DNA of 64,000 nt from positions 78,370-142,369 of the forward strand of contig JADKKI010000037.1 of assembly GCA_016720595.1 (NCBI GenBank). The letters are read 5' to 3'. The translations under genes were made by a program, and so were the position numbers. Within the stretch, counting starts at the first letter, position 1; each line of letters opens with the position of its first letter. The notes below the pieces were generated by a model that worked only from the letters and a program-made list of their open reading frames with translations, did no database searches and was not told where the DNA came from. Source of the DNA: Myxococcales bacterium. GTDB taxonomy: Bacteria > Myxococcota_A > Polyangia > Haliangiales > Haliangiaceae. Shown here piece by piece: positions 9,901 to 18,390 of the stretch.

Positions 9901-11622
9901 ATGCCGGCGCTCGAGGCTGGCTCCGCGTGGACCTCGCCGGGCATGGTCGCCGACCGCGCTCATGGTTGGGCTGTCGCGCAGGAGCGCTCGTCTTCGGATC
10001 TGTCTCTCGACTTCGTGACGCCGGAGCTCGTGCTCGCGGCGCGCGTCTACGGGCTCGGCCCCGCAGAAGCGGCGCAGGCCGCTCGCCTCGCGATCGCGGG
10101 CCCGGGTCAGCTGTCCGCGATGGCGAGCGCCGTCGACCGGACGTTCGTGCAGGCGATGGCGATCTCGACGGACCGCCGTGAGGCTGCACGCGCTGCGGCA
10201 GCCCCGTTCAGCGCGCCGAATCTGGCCGCGACGGGTGCAGGCCCTGGCTCGATCGCTACGGCGTATCCCGTTACCCCGGTCGCTTCGGTTGGCCCGACGG
10301 CTGGCCTGACTGCGGGTGTGCTCGAGAGCGATGCGTACGCCGCCTCGGCGCGCCCCGACCACACGTTGCCCTCGACGGCGTTCGGTGTGGAGCGTCGCGC
10401 TCCGCGCGGAGCGTTCCTGTGGCCGTCGGCGACGGTCGCGGCACTCGGTCTCAACGCCGCGGCCCCTGACGGACAGCAGTCGATGTCGGTCGCCGCGCTC
10501 GAGCTGCTCGCGGCGCAGGCCGTCGCCGAGATCGGTACGTTCGCGGCGTTCTCGGACCGTCCCTTCATCAGCGCCGCCGGCGAGGACGCGAGCGCGTTCG
10601 CCACCGACGCAGGCCGCGAGTCGCGCATGCTGCCGCCCGTCGGGGCGGAGGGTGTCGGCCGTGCCGCTGGTTCAGCGCAGGCGGCGGCGTTCGGCAGCCC
10701 CGCGCTGCCGTCGCTCGCCGAGCCCGGTGAGGCCGACGTCCTTGGCGCAGCGACCGCGCTGGTCTCGACGTCGCGCCGCGCGCGATTCGACGCGCTCTAC
10801 GTCGCTCTCAGCCAATCGCCGAGCGGTCGCAACTGGTCGCCCGCGGCGCGTGCCGCACGCGCTCTCGCACTCGCGGGGCGTGGCGACGACACGTCGACCT
10901 CGGTCTCCGCCTACGAGCGTGCCGCGACGGCATGGGATGTCCTGCCGGTGGTGTACGCGACCGACAACATGTCGATCGCCGAGATCGATGCCGCGACCGC
11001 CACCGGGACGTTGCCCGGCGTGGCCAGCTTCGCGTCGACCGGACGTCGCCGTCCAGGCGCGCCCGACATGCCCACGATCGATGGTCGTCCCGGCCTGTCG
11101 TCGCTGAGCTCGCGTGCGGGTGAAGCGCTTGGATCGTACGTCGCGCCATCAACCGGCGAGCTCGCTTCTGCCGTGATGCGCTCCGAGAGCGGAAGTTCGA
11201 GCTCGAGTTCAAGCTCGCGCGACCGCGAGATGCCGGTCGCGCAGCGTGCGCCAACCGCAGCACAGGAGCTCGTGCGCACCGGTCGTCCTTCCGGGCGTCA
11301 CGGTGGTGGCGAGGTCGAGATCCCGACGTGGTTCGAGTCCGCGGCCCGCAAGATGCTCGACGATCGCAGCAGCAGCGCGTCGTCGGACGGCGGCTTCTCG
11401 CTGGCCGAGCTGACGCTCGTCACCTCGGCCCCCGCCAGCCAGGTGGCCGCATCGACCAAGGCGCCGCACTCGGCGTCCGTGGCGCCTGCGGTCGTCAGCG
11501 GCGGAGAGAAGGCGCAGGCGGGTGCGCCGGTCGACATCGAAAAGATCGCCAACGAGGTCTACCGCCAGATCTTGGTGCTGATGGACACCGCGCGGTCACG
11601 TAACGGGGAGCCCTATCTATGA
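6937..11622 (+). CDS. 1561-residue Ala-rich eCIS protein, tape-measure or length-ruler candidate
   Basis: The largest gene of the window. Composition is dominated by Ala, Ser, Pro, Thr and Val. Residues about 308-464 form a long helical, probably coiled-coil stretch rich in Ala, Glu, Arg and Gln. A [YF]V[AT]P motif recurs near residues 163, 880, 926, 1027 and 1402, suggesting degenerate repeats. A serine run lies near residue 1415. The C-terminus ends in a compact helix, IEKIANEVYRQILVLMDTA, that looks like a conserved docking segment. No other tape-measure gene is seen in the cluster, and this one lies between tube and CIS_tube, so a length-ruler role is the best guess; cargo or needle filament are alternatives. 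Its stop overlaps the next start (ATGA). Confidence 0.6.
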   Translation: MAKETPEPRALSAALSAPTPFATRGGGSMLHAANRHVERWAPESTAANVRPLRSLGFVDRLVAPWIETAQRSASLRLFSQYSTAGASQREGAAVSWVFPRPWYQDELNWMAAARQVQTDTSDGASPSLFTTRGTFVAPQAPQAQRPAIAAPQTAMPSALYEYVAPSLSIAQPTPQSAISGIGYGGSAEPGRVLDAYSSLIPLAAVQAAELMSRAVAPLMGATGPTAGGRAPISDGAGAPSTMGRVSPALRNVLTTMLERATMQRADARVALQAPELVTPPAPRATDVAAPSSMTAQVSTPFSETSSPASRLADHYAGQRAQIADLQRIARVSAERELALRTEAAVSEQQITARVDAQTTAKRAEEVRATTQRTAAEAQQRTVTAVEAQRTAQAAAQATVEAVREAERVREAARLEERIAQRVAERTGQEVARSGQQRLHEQARAEAAQHARASVEQLAVAEAAAAPAPVSEVGRAPAAVTAAIAALPPELQQMIASRPERGMAAIAELVEVLRTAELMARSTHANQAFEVTRGPRLMMPAGLGGLVSAVERAHVISERPAQLAAPMLSSAQTSSAVPQLATMRAPQPVVHRVPSLPWLTGPAPTQRASAAPSTALGATAAASPAALNHVAWSDRWLARFAGATPRSLEILQASAGASPELRMQALASAAPESVFLRAMFDADSAPRQAMPIEAAPSFGGTSFVAGTATPMPVLRPSPPPVERFDDNAETPDAVFAQIAAAAAGVRTSAASSSVGTAATATTATTALAAPIAIDYARMTPADAVAHSAATAPNAGLSAGLAASPFAPALRHLLPLPAAASFDVRALFGGGLSATYLAGLIAPSSTELEVAGIGAPAWASFSPAATTAAERMDRSAPELDLTYVAPELLSAATAASAISGGLSTAEDSGVVAQPAAATAVDAPLPASYVAPLTTLRTALLSWSVDPSSASGSAAMFAEQPTVSATQTTPVTSSAARAMSESMSLPMLAEVMPALEAGSAWTSPGMVADRAHGWAVAQERSSSDLSLDFVTPELVLAARVYGLGPAEAAQAARLAIAGPGQLSAMASAVDRTFVQAMAISTDRREAARAAAAPFSAPNLAATGAGPGSIATAYPVTPVASVGPTAGLTAGVLESDAYAASARPDHTLPSTAFGVERRAPRGAFLWPSATVAALGLNAAAPDGQQSMSVAALELLAAQAVAEIGTFAAFSDRPFISAAGEDASAFATDAGRESRMLPPVGAEGVGRAAGSAQAAAFGSPALPSLAEPGEADVLGAATALVSTSRRARFDALYVALSQSPSGRNWSPAARAARALALAGRGDDTSTSVSAYERAATAWDVLPVVYATDNMSIAEIDAATATGTLPGVASFASTGRRRPGAPDMPTIDGRPGLSSLSSRAGEALGSYVAPSTGELASAVMRSESGSSSSSSSSRDREMPVAQRAPTAAQELVRTGRPSGRHGGGEVEIPTWFESAARKMLDDRSSSASSDGGFSLAELTLVTSAPASQVAASTKAPHSASVAPAVVSGGEKAQAGAPVDIEKIANEVYRQILVLMDTARSRNGEPYL

Positions 11623-12191
11623 GTTTCAAGCGAGCCACCAGCAAGATCAGGATCGGAAGCCTCGACGTTGGCGGCGGTGCCGAGGGCAGCGACCACACGG
11701 TCGTCGCTCAGTACAACCCCGGTACCCTCGAGGTCAGCCAGAACGTCCCGTGGAAGAAGCCAGACGCGGCCACGCAGGCCGGCGGACAGGGCGGAACCAC
11801 GGGTACGGCGGCCAAGCCCAAGTCCAAGAAGGACGAGAACTACATGGCCCTCGAGTTCACCGGCGCCGAGGGCCGCAGCATCACCGTCGAGATGTTGTTC
11901 GATGGGTACGAGACTGACGGCGAGATGGGTGATGGCGTGTCGGTGTCCGATGCCGTGAAGCGTCTCGAGAAGCTCGCCCGGGTCCGCGACCCCAGCTCCG
12001 ACGAGGATACGCTCCGCCGCCCCCACCACTGCGTGGTGGTCTGGGGTGGTGTGCTCCCGCGCTTCGAGTGCGTGATCGAGAGCCTCACGACGAAGTACAC
12101 GATGTTCTCACCCGAAGGTGAGCCCCTCCGCGCGACCTGCACCGTGAAGCTCAAGGAAGCCAAGCGCGTCGACAAAGAGAAGGGGAAGTGA
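11619..12191 (+). CDS. CIS tube protein (Afp7/Pvc7-like), without LysM
   Basis: A 190-residue protein of the contractile injection system tube family: VVAQYNPGTLEVSQNVPWKKP near the start, then EFTGAEGRSITVEMLFDGYET, VWGGVLPRFECVIESLTTKYTMFSPEGEPLRATCTVKLKE. Family members often carry a C-terminal LysM domain; this one ends just after the core, with a lysine-rich tail. The protein bridges tube and spike hub. Its ATG overlaps the preceding stop by 4 bp and the gpD gene begins 3 bp after its end. Confidence 0.9.
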   Translation: MSFKRATSKIRIGSLDVGGGAEGSDHTVVAQYNPGTLEVSQNVPWKKPDAATQAGGQGGTTGTAAKPKSKKDENYMALEFTGAEGRSITVEMLFDGYETDGEMGDGVSVSDAVKRLEKLARVRDPSSDEDTLRRPHHCVVVWGGVLPRFECVIESLTTKYTMFSPEGEPLRATCTVKLKEAKRVDKEKGK

Positions 12192-12194
12192 TCC

Positions 12195-13238
12195 GTGGCC
12201 GCTGCCGCACCCAACGTCGATATCCTCGTTGACGGGAAAGAGGTCCCGGACGCGGACTTCATCTCGTACGTCGTCGATCGCGACATGTACCAGCCAGATA
12301 TGGCAGCGGTCGTTCTGTCGAACCAGAACGACATCTACGGCGGAAAGTTCGAGATCGGTCAGAGCCTCGAGATCAAGGTCGGCAGCCCGCCGAAGTCGAT
12401 CTACGTCGGCGAGATCGTCGGCTTCGAGGGTGTCTACAAGGGCGGCGAGACCACGAAGCTGTGCATCCGCGCGATGAACAAGCTCCACCGCTTGCTCCGC
12501 AAGCGGAAGTCGATCACGTACACCGACAAGACCGATCAGGCGATCCTCAGCGAGGTCGTCAAGGACGGCGGGCTCACGCTGAAGTGGGAGCACAAGACCT
12601 CCATTACGTACAAGCACGTCTACCAGCACAACCAGACCGATCTGGAGTTCCTCCGCACGCGCGCCGCGCGGCTCGGTTGTCACGTGTGGTGCGTGGGCAC
12701 CGACCTGTTCGTCAAGGAGCCGAACTTCGGCAACTCGAGCAAGGTCGAGCTCTCCGTCGACGGTGGTGGAACGCTCCGCGCCTTCACGCCCAGGATCAAT
12801 TCGGCGGCGGTGGTGAAGAAGGTGACGGTCAAGGGCTGGAACCCGGAGACCAAGGAGCTGATCGTCGGCGAGGCCACCAACCCCGGCACCAAGCTGGGCA
12901 AGGAAGACGCGGTCGCCGCGTCGAAGGACCTCGGCAAGGAAGAGACGTTCACGGTCGATCATCCGATCTGGAGCCAGGAAGAGGCGAAGGCGATCGCGAC
13001 GGCGCGGCTCCGCGACCTCAACCTGACGTTCATCACCGGAGAGGCGGAGTGCGCGGGCAATGCCGAGGCGGATCTCGGTCAGACGCTCGACATCACCGCC
13101 AACGCCAAGGGCGATGACCCGTTCAACGGGCTCTACTACATCATGGGGATCACCCATCGCCACACGATGCCGAAGTCCAAGGACGGCGGCTTCGTGACCA
13201 TCTTCAAGGTCGCACGCGACGGACAGAAGAAGGGCTGA
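12195..13238 (+). CDS. Phage late control D (gpD)-like spike hub protein
   Basis: A 347-residue hub protein related to P2 gpD, T4 gp27 and the N-terminal part of VgrG. Features include an early DGKEVPDADFISYVVDRDMYQPDM, the GEIVGFEGVYKGGETTKLCIRAMNKLHRL block, QHNQTDLEFLRTRAARLG, and the closing NGLYYIMGITHRH. The start is GTG at 12195. The hub forms a trimer that connects the six-fold tube to the three-fold spike. It is followed with a one-base overlap by a gpV-type spike gene. Confidence 0.92.
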   Translation: MAAAAPNVDILVDGKEVPDADFISYVVDRDMYQPDMAAVVLSNQNDIYGGKFEIGQSLEIKVGSPPKSIYVGEIVGFEGVYKGGETTKLCIRAMNKLHRLLRKRKSITYTDKTDQAILSEVVKDGGLTLKWEHKTSITYKHVYQHNQTDLEFLRTRAARLGCHVWCVGTDLFVKEPNFGNSSKVELSVDGGGTLRAFTPRINSAAVVKKVTVKGWNPETKELIVGEATNPGTKLGKEDAVAASKDLGKEETFTVDHPIWSQEEAKAIATARLRDLNLTFITGEAECAGNAEADLGQTLDITANAKGDDPFNGLYYIMGITHRHTMPKSKDGGFVTIFKVARDGQKKG

Positions 13239-13957
13239 TGCGCCCGGGCGGACCACGAAACGAGTCTCTCGACCTGGTGCAGTACGGACTGCACTACGGC
13301 GTGGTCTGTCAGAACCAGGATCCGGACAACATGAACCGGATCAAGATCCGGCTGCCCTGGCTCGACGGTGGGGACCTGGATCAGACCCACTGGGCGCAGC
13401 TCGTCACTCCGATGGAGGGCAAGGAGTTCGGCTGGTACACGCTCCCCGATGTCGATGACGTCGTGGTCGTGATGTTCCTCGCCGGCGACACCTCGCAGCC
13501 GGTGATCATCGGCGGCGTGTGGAGCAAGCCCGATTTCTCTCCCGAGCCGAACGAGGACGGGAAGAACAACTTCCGTGGCTATCGCAGCCGCGCCGGTGCG
13601 CGGCTCATCTTCGATGACTCGAGCAAGGTGAAGATCACGTTCTCCGACAAGACGGCGAAGAACATGGTCGGCGTTGGCAACTTCGGGAAGGACGGCGCCG
13701 GCCCCAACGTGTGCGCGATCTACAAGCCGCCGATGTCGGGCGAGACGGGGATCTCCGTGTCGACGATGGAGGGCAAGCTCGAGATCACCGCGAAGGGCAA
13801 GCTCAAGGTCGACGCCGGTCAGAACATCAAGATCAACGCCGAGAAGACGATCGATGTGAAGGCCGGCGGTGACGTGATGATCGACGGTCAGTCGGCGACG
13901 AAGATCACTTCCGCGTCGAACAGCAACTACGACGCACCCCAGATGAAGATCCTGTGA
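13238..13957 (+). CDS. Phage baseplate assembly protein V (gpV)-like spike protein 1
   Basis: A 239-residue OB-fold spike protein: YGLHYGVVCQNQDPDNMNRIKIRLPWL, then WYTLPDVDDVVVVMFLAGDTSQPVIIGGVW, followed by a beta-helix-like tail with short repeats of charged and hydrophobic residues (KLEITAKGKLKVDAGQNIKI). Together with the gpD protein it makes up what VgrG or Afp8 carries in one chain. It overlaps both neighbours (TGATG at the start, GTGA at the end), so expression is coupled. Confidence 0.92.
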   Translation: MRPGGPRNESLDLVQYGLHYGVVCQNQDPDNMNRIKIRLPWLDGGDLDQTHWAQLVTPMEGKEFGWYTLPDVDDVVVVMFLAGDTSQPVIIGGVWSKPDFSPEPNEDGKNNFRGYRSRAGARLIFDDSSKVKITFSDKTAKNMVGVGNFGKDGAGPNVCAIYKPPMSGETGISVSTMEGKLEITAKGKLKVDAGQNIKINAEKTIDVKAGGDVMIDGQSATKITSASNSNYDAPQMKIL

Positions 13958-16900
13958 GCCTCTTCCCGATCGACCGTCCGATGCCGCTCGCGCAACGCGC
14001 GAACAAGGTGCGTGGGGTTCACCTCGCGATCGTCACCGACAACAAGGAAGGCGACGGAAACCCGGGCTACCGGGTCAAGGTCAAGTTCCCCTGGCTGAGC
14101 GACACCGAGACCACGTTCTGGGCCCGCATCGCCATCCCGATGGGTGGCAAGGAGCGCGGCACCTACTTCCTGCCGGAGGTCGACGACCAGCTGCTCGTCG
14201 TGTTCGAGCACGGCGACATCGATCGTCCGATCGTGATCGGCGCGGTCTGGAACAAGAAGCAGGAGGCGCCGGAGAAGAACACGTCTGGAAAGAACCAGAC
14301 CAAGCTCATCAAGTCGCGCTCCGGTCACCGCGTGATCTTCGACGACAAGGACGGCGCCGAGAAGGTCACGATCGTCGACAAGACGAAGAAGAACAAGATC
14401 GTCCTCGATTCGGCCAACAAGCTGATCAAGATCGAGTCTGACGGCGACATCGAGATCAAGGCTGCGGCCAACGTCATCATGCACAGTGATGCGTTGAAGA
14501 TGGGGACCAAGGCGAAGCTGACCGTGAAGGGGCAGCAGGTCCTCGCGCACGCAAAGTCGACGTTCGGGTTCAAGGCCGGTGGTGACATCACCGTCTCGGG
14601 CTCGAGCTGCACGATCAACGTCAACAACGCGGCAGCAGCGCAGGTGTCGGGATCGGGCGCCGGCGAGCTCGGCGCGGTCGCCGCAGAGAAGGCCAAAGAT
14701 CAGGTCAAGCCGCAACAAGCAGGAGCCGGTGGCGGCGCCGGTGGCGGTGCCGGTGGCGGCGCTGGCGGCGGCGGTGGCGGCGGCGGAGCTGGTGGCGGCG
14801 GAGCTGGCGGCGGCGGCGGTGCGAGTGGCGGTGGTGGACCGGCTCCGAGCTCGGGCGGCGATGCGCCCATGGAGCGACCGCGTCCCAATGAAGCCAGCGC
14901 AGGCGCGAGCGGATCTGCGGGCGCAGGCGCGAGCGGCGGAGCCGGCGAGGCGCGGGCGGATCTGCGGGCGCAGGCGCGAGCGGCGGAGCCGGCGCGGGCG
15001 CGAGCGGATCTGCGGGCGCAGGCGCGAGCGGCGGAGCCGGCGCGGGCGCGAGCGGATCTGCGGGCGCAGGTGCGAGCGGCGGAGCCGGCGCGGGCGCGAG
15101 CGGATCTGCGGGCGCAGGCGCGAGCGGCGGAGCCGGCGCGGGCGCGAGCGGATCTGCGGGCGCAGGCGCGAGCGGCGGAGCCGGCGCAGGCGCGGGTGGA
15201 TCTGCGGGCGCAGGCGCGAGCGGCGGAGCCGGCGCGGGCGCGGGTGGATCTGCGGGCGCAGGCGCGAGCGGCGGAGCCGGCGCGGGCGCGGGTGGATCTG
15301 CGGGCGCAGGCGCGAGCGGCGGAGCCGGCGCGGGCGCGGGTGGATCTGCGGGCGCAGGCGCGAGCGGCGGAGCCGGCGCGGGCGCGGGTGGATCTGCGGG
15401 CGCAGGCGCGAGCGGCGGAGCCGGCGCGGGCGCGGGTGGATCTGCGGGCGCAGGCGCGAGCGGCGGAGCCGGCGCGGGCGCGGGTGGATCTGCGGGCGCA
15501 GGCGCGAGCGGCGGAGCCGGCGCGGGCGCGGGTGGATCTGCGGGCGCAGGCGCGAGCGGCGGAGCCGGCGCGAGCGGTGGCGCAGCGGGTGGTAGCGCAG
15601 CCGGTGGTACGGCCGCAGGTGGTAGCGCAGGCGCAGCTGCGGGTGGCGGAGCCGGCGCGGGTGCGAGCGGCGCAGGGGCAGGTGGTGCGGGTGGTAGTGC
15701 TGCCGGTGGTGATGCAGGCGCAGCTGCGGGCGGCGGAGCCGGCGCAGGTGCAAGTGGCGGAGCCGGCGCAGGTGCTGGTGGTACCGCGGCGGGCGGCAGT
15801 GCAGGTGCCGCCGCAAGCGGCGGTGCCGGTGGCGCTGGCGCATCTGGTGGTAACGCTGGTGCAGTCGGTGGTGGTGGCGCAGGACCTGGCGCTGGCGCAG
15901 GCGGAGGCGCAGCAGCGGGTGCCGGTGCGAGCGGCGGAGCAGGCGCGGCTGCCGACGGTGGCGCAGGTGCCGGTGGCGGCGCGGCAGCGGCCGGACCCGG
16001 TGGCGCTGGTGCTGGATCAGGTGCAGGCGCAGCCGCGGGTGGCGCACCCGCCGCGGGCGCAGCAAGCGCCGGCGGTGCTGGTGGAACGTCAGCGGCAAGC
16101 GGAGCCGGCAACGTGTCTGCAGGCGCAGCCGCTGGCGGTGCACCCAGTGCGGGCGCCGCGAGTGGCGCTGATGCTGGAGGCTCGGCGAACGTCGGCGCTG
16201 GCGCGAGCGCCGGCGCAGGTGGTGCGCCGGCCGCGGGCGCAGCCAGCGGTGGTGCAGCCGACGTCGGTGGCGCATCAGGCGGCGCGAGCGCGGGTGGTGC
16301 CCCGAGTGTCGGCAGTGCATCGGATACTGGCGGCGCTGCGGGCGTCGGTGGCGGCGCGGCAGCAGCCGGCGGTTCGCCGAACATCGGTGCTGGCGCAGGC
16401 GCCGGTGGCGCCCCGAGTGCGGGCGCGGCGAGCGTCGGTGGCTCGGCAGATCTTGGCGGTGGTGCCGCTGGAGCAGGAGCTCCGAGCGCGGGCGCCAGCG
16501 TCGGCGGCGACGCGGGCGGATTCGCGAACCCGAAGCAGGGCGGCACGCCCGATGCGGGCGGCTTCGCCAGCGCGGGCGGCAAGCAGGGCGCACCGGATGC
16601 AGGCGGCTTTACCGATGTCGGTGGTGGCGGCAAGCAGGGCGCACCGGATGCGAGCGGCTTCGCCGACGCTGGGAGCGCGAAGCAGGGCGCGCCAGATGCG
16701 AGCGGCTTCGCGGACGTGAGCAGCGCCAAGCAGGGCGCCCCGGACGGGGGTGGCTTCACGGCGGGTGCGGGCGCGAATGTTGGAGACCCGGCGGGAGCCG
16801 GCAAGCAGTTCTCGCAGCCGTCGAGCGGGTTCGACGTCCAGGGCCAGGCGTCGTCGTCGACGGCGACGCCGTCGGCACCGTCGACGAACACCGGGCTACG

Positions 16901-17600
16901 TGACGTGCATGACCACAGCGTCGATCAGACGACGGCGTCGGCGATGCGCGAGCCGACGAACATCGCCTCGCAGACGGACCTCCAGGGTGTTGCGGGCGGG
17001 GGCGCTGCCGAGGCCGGGTTCAACTCCTCGATCGGCTCCGAGGGCTCTGCCGCGATCCACGGCGGCGCGGCGGGGACTGGCCAGAACCACATGGGTGGGG
17101 CCACCGAGGTCGATTCCCAGGCGTCGGCCACCGTCGGGACCACCGCGGTGTTCGGGGGCCACGCTGCCAGCACCACCGTCGATGGGGCGCAGGGGGCCGC
17201 GATCAGCGAATCGGGCTATCGCGATCCAACCGGCGAGGCGGCGCGGGCAGATCTGCTCTCGAACCGTGCGGGTGGTGATGTGCGGGCCAAGGCCGACGTC
17301 GTCGAGAACGACCGCGAGCAGATCCGCAACACCGTCCACGATCCTCGCGCGGCCGCCAGCTCGCGAGCCGAGACCGCTGCGATGGGCGAGGCGACCTCGC
17401 GATCCGGTGGTGCGGCCCCGGCCGCCATCGCGGACGCCACGGTCATCAAGGATGACGCTCGCAATCCGGAGCTCGCCGCCGAGCAGCACGGCGAAGTCGA
17501 GCTCGACAAGGCCAAGTTCGAAGCCCAGGGCGCGGTCGGGATCTCGGCTGGTTCGGACGACGTCGCGAACAAGCCGCGCGATTCGGGCGACAAGAAGTAG
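13954..17600 (+). CDS. gpV-like spike protein 2 with giant Gly/Ala-rich repeat tail; frameshifted as assembled
   Basis: The GTG start at 13954 opens a gpV OB-fold (residues 20-110: VKVKFPWLSDTETTFWARI, YFLPEVDDQLLVVFEHGDIDRPIVIGAVWN) and beta-helix tail to about residue 240. A Gly/Ala/Ser-rich region follows, with a 48-bp tandem repeat (14905-15575) coding ASGSAGAGASGGAGAG, then about 500 further residues of similar composition, five KQGAPDAGGF repeats (16532-16760) and an acidic C-terminal part ending at 17600. Frame 1 is lost between repeat copies 1 and 2, where spacing is 47 instead of 48 bp; restoring one base joins it to the frame ending at 17600, about 1215 residues. As written, translation continues as arginine-rich repeats to 16719. 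The tail could be a flexible cargo linker; that is inference. Confidence 0.7.
14905..15575 (+). repeat. 14-copy 48-bp tandem repeat inside spike gene 2
   Basis: The marker GGATCTGCGGGCGCA recurs at 14911, 14958, 15006, 15054 and then every 48 bp up to 15534, 14 copies in all. Copies 1-6 begin GCGAGC; copies 7-14 begin GCGGGT. Each unit codes 16 residues of Ala, Gly and Ser in the native frame. The first interval is 47 bp, which breaks the frame. Such arrays are prone to slippage and to long-read consensus errors. Confidence 0.95.
16532..16760 (+). repeat. Five degenerate KQGAPDAGGF repeats in spike gene 2
   Basis: The sequence AAGCAGGGCG recurs near 16532, 16580, 16631, 16679 and 16728, a spacing of 48-51 bp. 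It codes KQGxPDAGGFAxxGG-type units of 16-17 residues in the frame that ends at 17600. The similar unit length to the upstream 48-bp array suggests a shared origin by repeated slippage. Confidence 0.8.
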
Positions 17601-17677
17601 CGGCGAAGAAGCCACCGTTTCGCCACGAAATCCACCGGGGTCGAATCGCGCTTGGTCGCGAATTGGCCCGCCATGCG

Positions 17678-17706
17678 TTGACCGCGCCTCGCCCTGTTTC
17701 TAGGAT
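17678..17706 (+). promoter_or_regulatory. Sigma-70-like promoter before the zinc-ribbon/baseplate genes
   Basis: TTGACC at 17678-17683 and TAGGAT at 17701-17706 are separated by exactly 17 bases. The predicted start near 17713 leaves a leader of about 36 bases with AAAGGA before GTG 17749. It would let the gp25, J and tail-I baseplate genes be transcribed independently of the repeat-rich spike gene. Confidence 0.5.
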
Positions 17707-17748
17707 TCGTGCTCGGTTCGAAGGGGTCGAAACGAAAGGACTCTCCGG

Positions 17749-17931
17749 GTGGACGAGGAAGCGCTCATTGCTTGGCAGGATGTGCTCGACATGGTCGCCG
17801 CTGGTCGTCCCAGCGAAGTCGGATGCCCGTTCTGTAACCATCGTCCGCTGACCATCGAAGAGGTCGAGCACTCGACGAAGATCTCCTGCGGCAAGTGCAA
17901 GAAGTTCATCCAGGGCCGGTTCTCTCCGTAG
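17749..17931 (+). CDS. Small zinc-ribbon protein of the eCIS baseplate block
   Basis: A 60-residue protein from a GTG start with AAAGGA eight bases upstream. CPFCNHRP and CGKCKKF provide a CxxC-CxxC zinc ribbon; the N-terminus [17 protein letters not shown] is helical. It lies two bases before the gp25 start, so it is almost certainly part of the baseplate operon. I do not know a described function; a structural zinc clip in the baseplate or an assembly factor are possible. Confidence 0.75.
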   Translation: MDEEALIAWQDVLDMVAAGRPSEVGCPFCNHRPLTIEEVEHSTKISCGKCKKFIQGRFSP

Positions 17932-17933
17932 TC

Positions 17934-18374
17934 ATGTCTAACGATCGCGATTTTCTCGGCAAAGGGTTTCGGTTCCCGGTGTCGATCAACTTGAACGGTG
18001 GAGTCTCGAGCTCACAGCTCGAGGAGAACGTCCGCCAGTCGATCTTCATCATCCTCGGCACCGCGCCAGGCGAGCGCCTGAAGCGCCCCGATTTCGGCTG
18101 TCGCATTCACGACCTCATGTTCGCGCCGAACAACGAGATGACCGCGGCACGTGCCGAGATCTACTGCGAGGAGGCGATCTACAAGTACGAGCCTCGCGTC
18201 TCGAAGGTGAGCTGCCGGGCGCTGCCCAATGCCACGCAGCCGAACCTCCTCGATCTTCGGGTCGAGTATCAGATCTCCGGCTCGAACAGCGACCGCAACC
18301 TCGTGTTCCCGTTCTATCTGAAGAACGAGGACGACGACTCGCACAAGAACGGCGTCACTTCCAACGGTACCTAG
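17934..18374 (+). CDS. gp25-like baseplate wedge protein (Afp9-like)
   Basis: A 146-residue GPW/gp25 family protein. ATG 17934 is chosen because the frame upstream overlaps the zinc-ribbon gene and lacks family sequence; the start [16 protein letters not shown] is typical. The core motif [33 protein letters not shown] is the gp25 signature. gp25 links baseplate wedges to the first sheath ring and triggers contraction. A J-like gene follows after 16 bp. Confidence 0.95.
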   Translation: MSNDRDFLGKGFRFPVSINLNGGVSSSQLEENVRQSIFIILGTAPGERLKRPDFGCRIHDLMFAPNNEMTAARAEIYCEEAIYKYEPRVSKVSCRALPNATQPNLLDLRVEYQISGSNSDRNLVFPFYLKNEDDDSHKNGVTSNGT

Positions 18375-18390
18375 CAGCCGATCCAATCCC

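Noticed and set aside
14905..15575. 48-bp repeat array as a CRISPR
   Set aside because: There are no variable spacers; the units are contiguous and code a protein repeat.
14705..16891. Minus-strand open frame rich in Pro/Ala (PAP repeats)
   Set aside because: It is the complement of the Gly/Ala/Ser repeat region of spike gene 2. The repeat has a period divisible by three, so all frames stay open; there is no start signal or conserved part.
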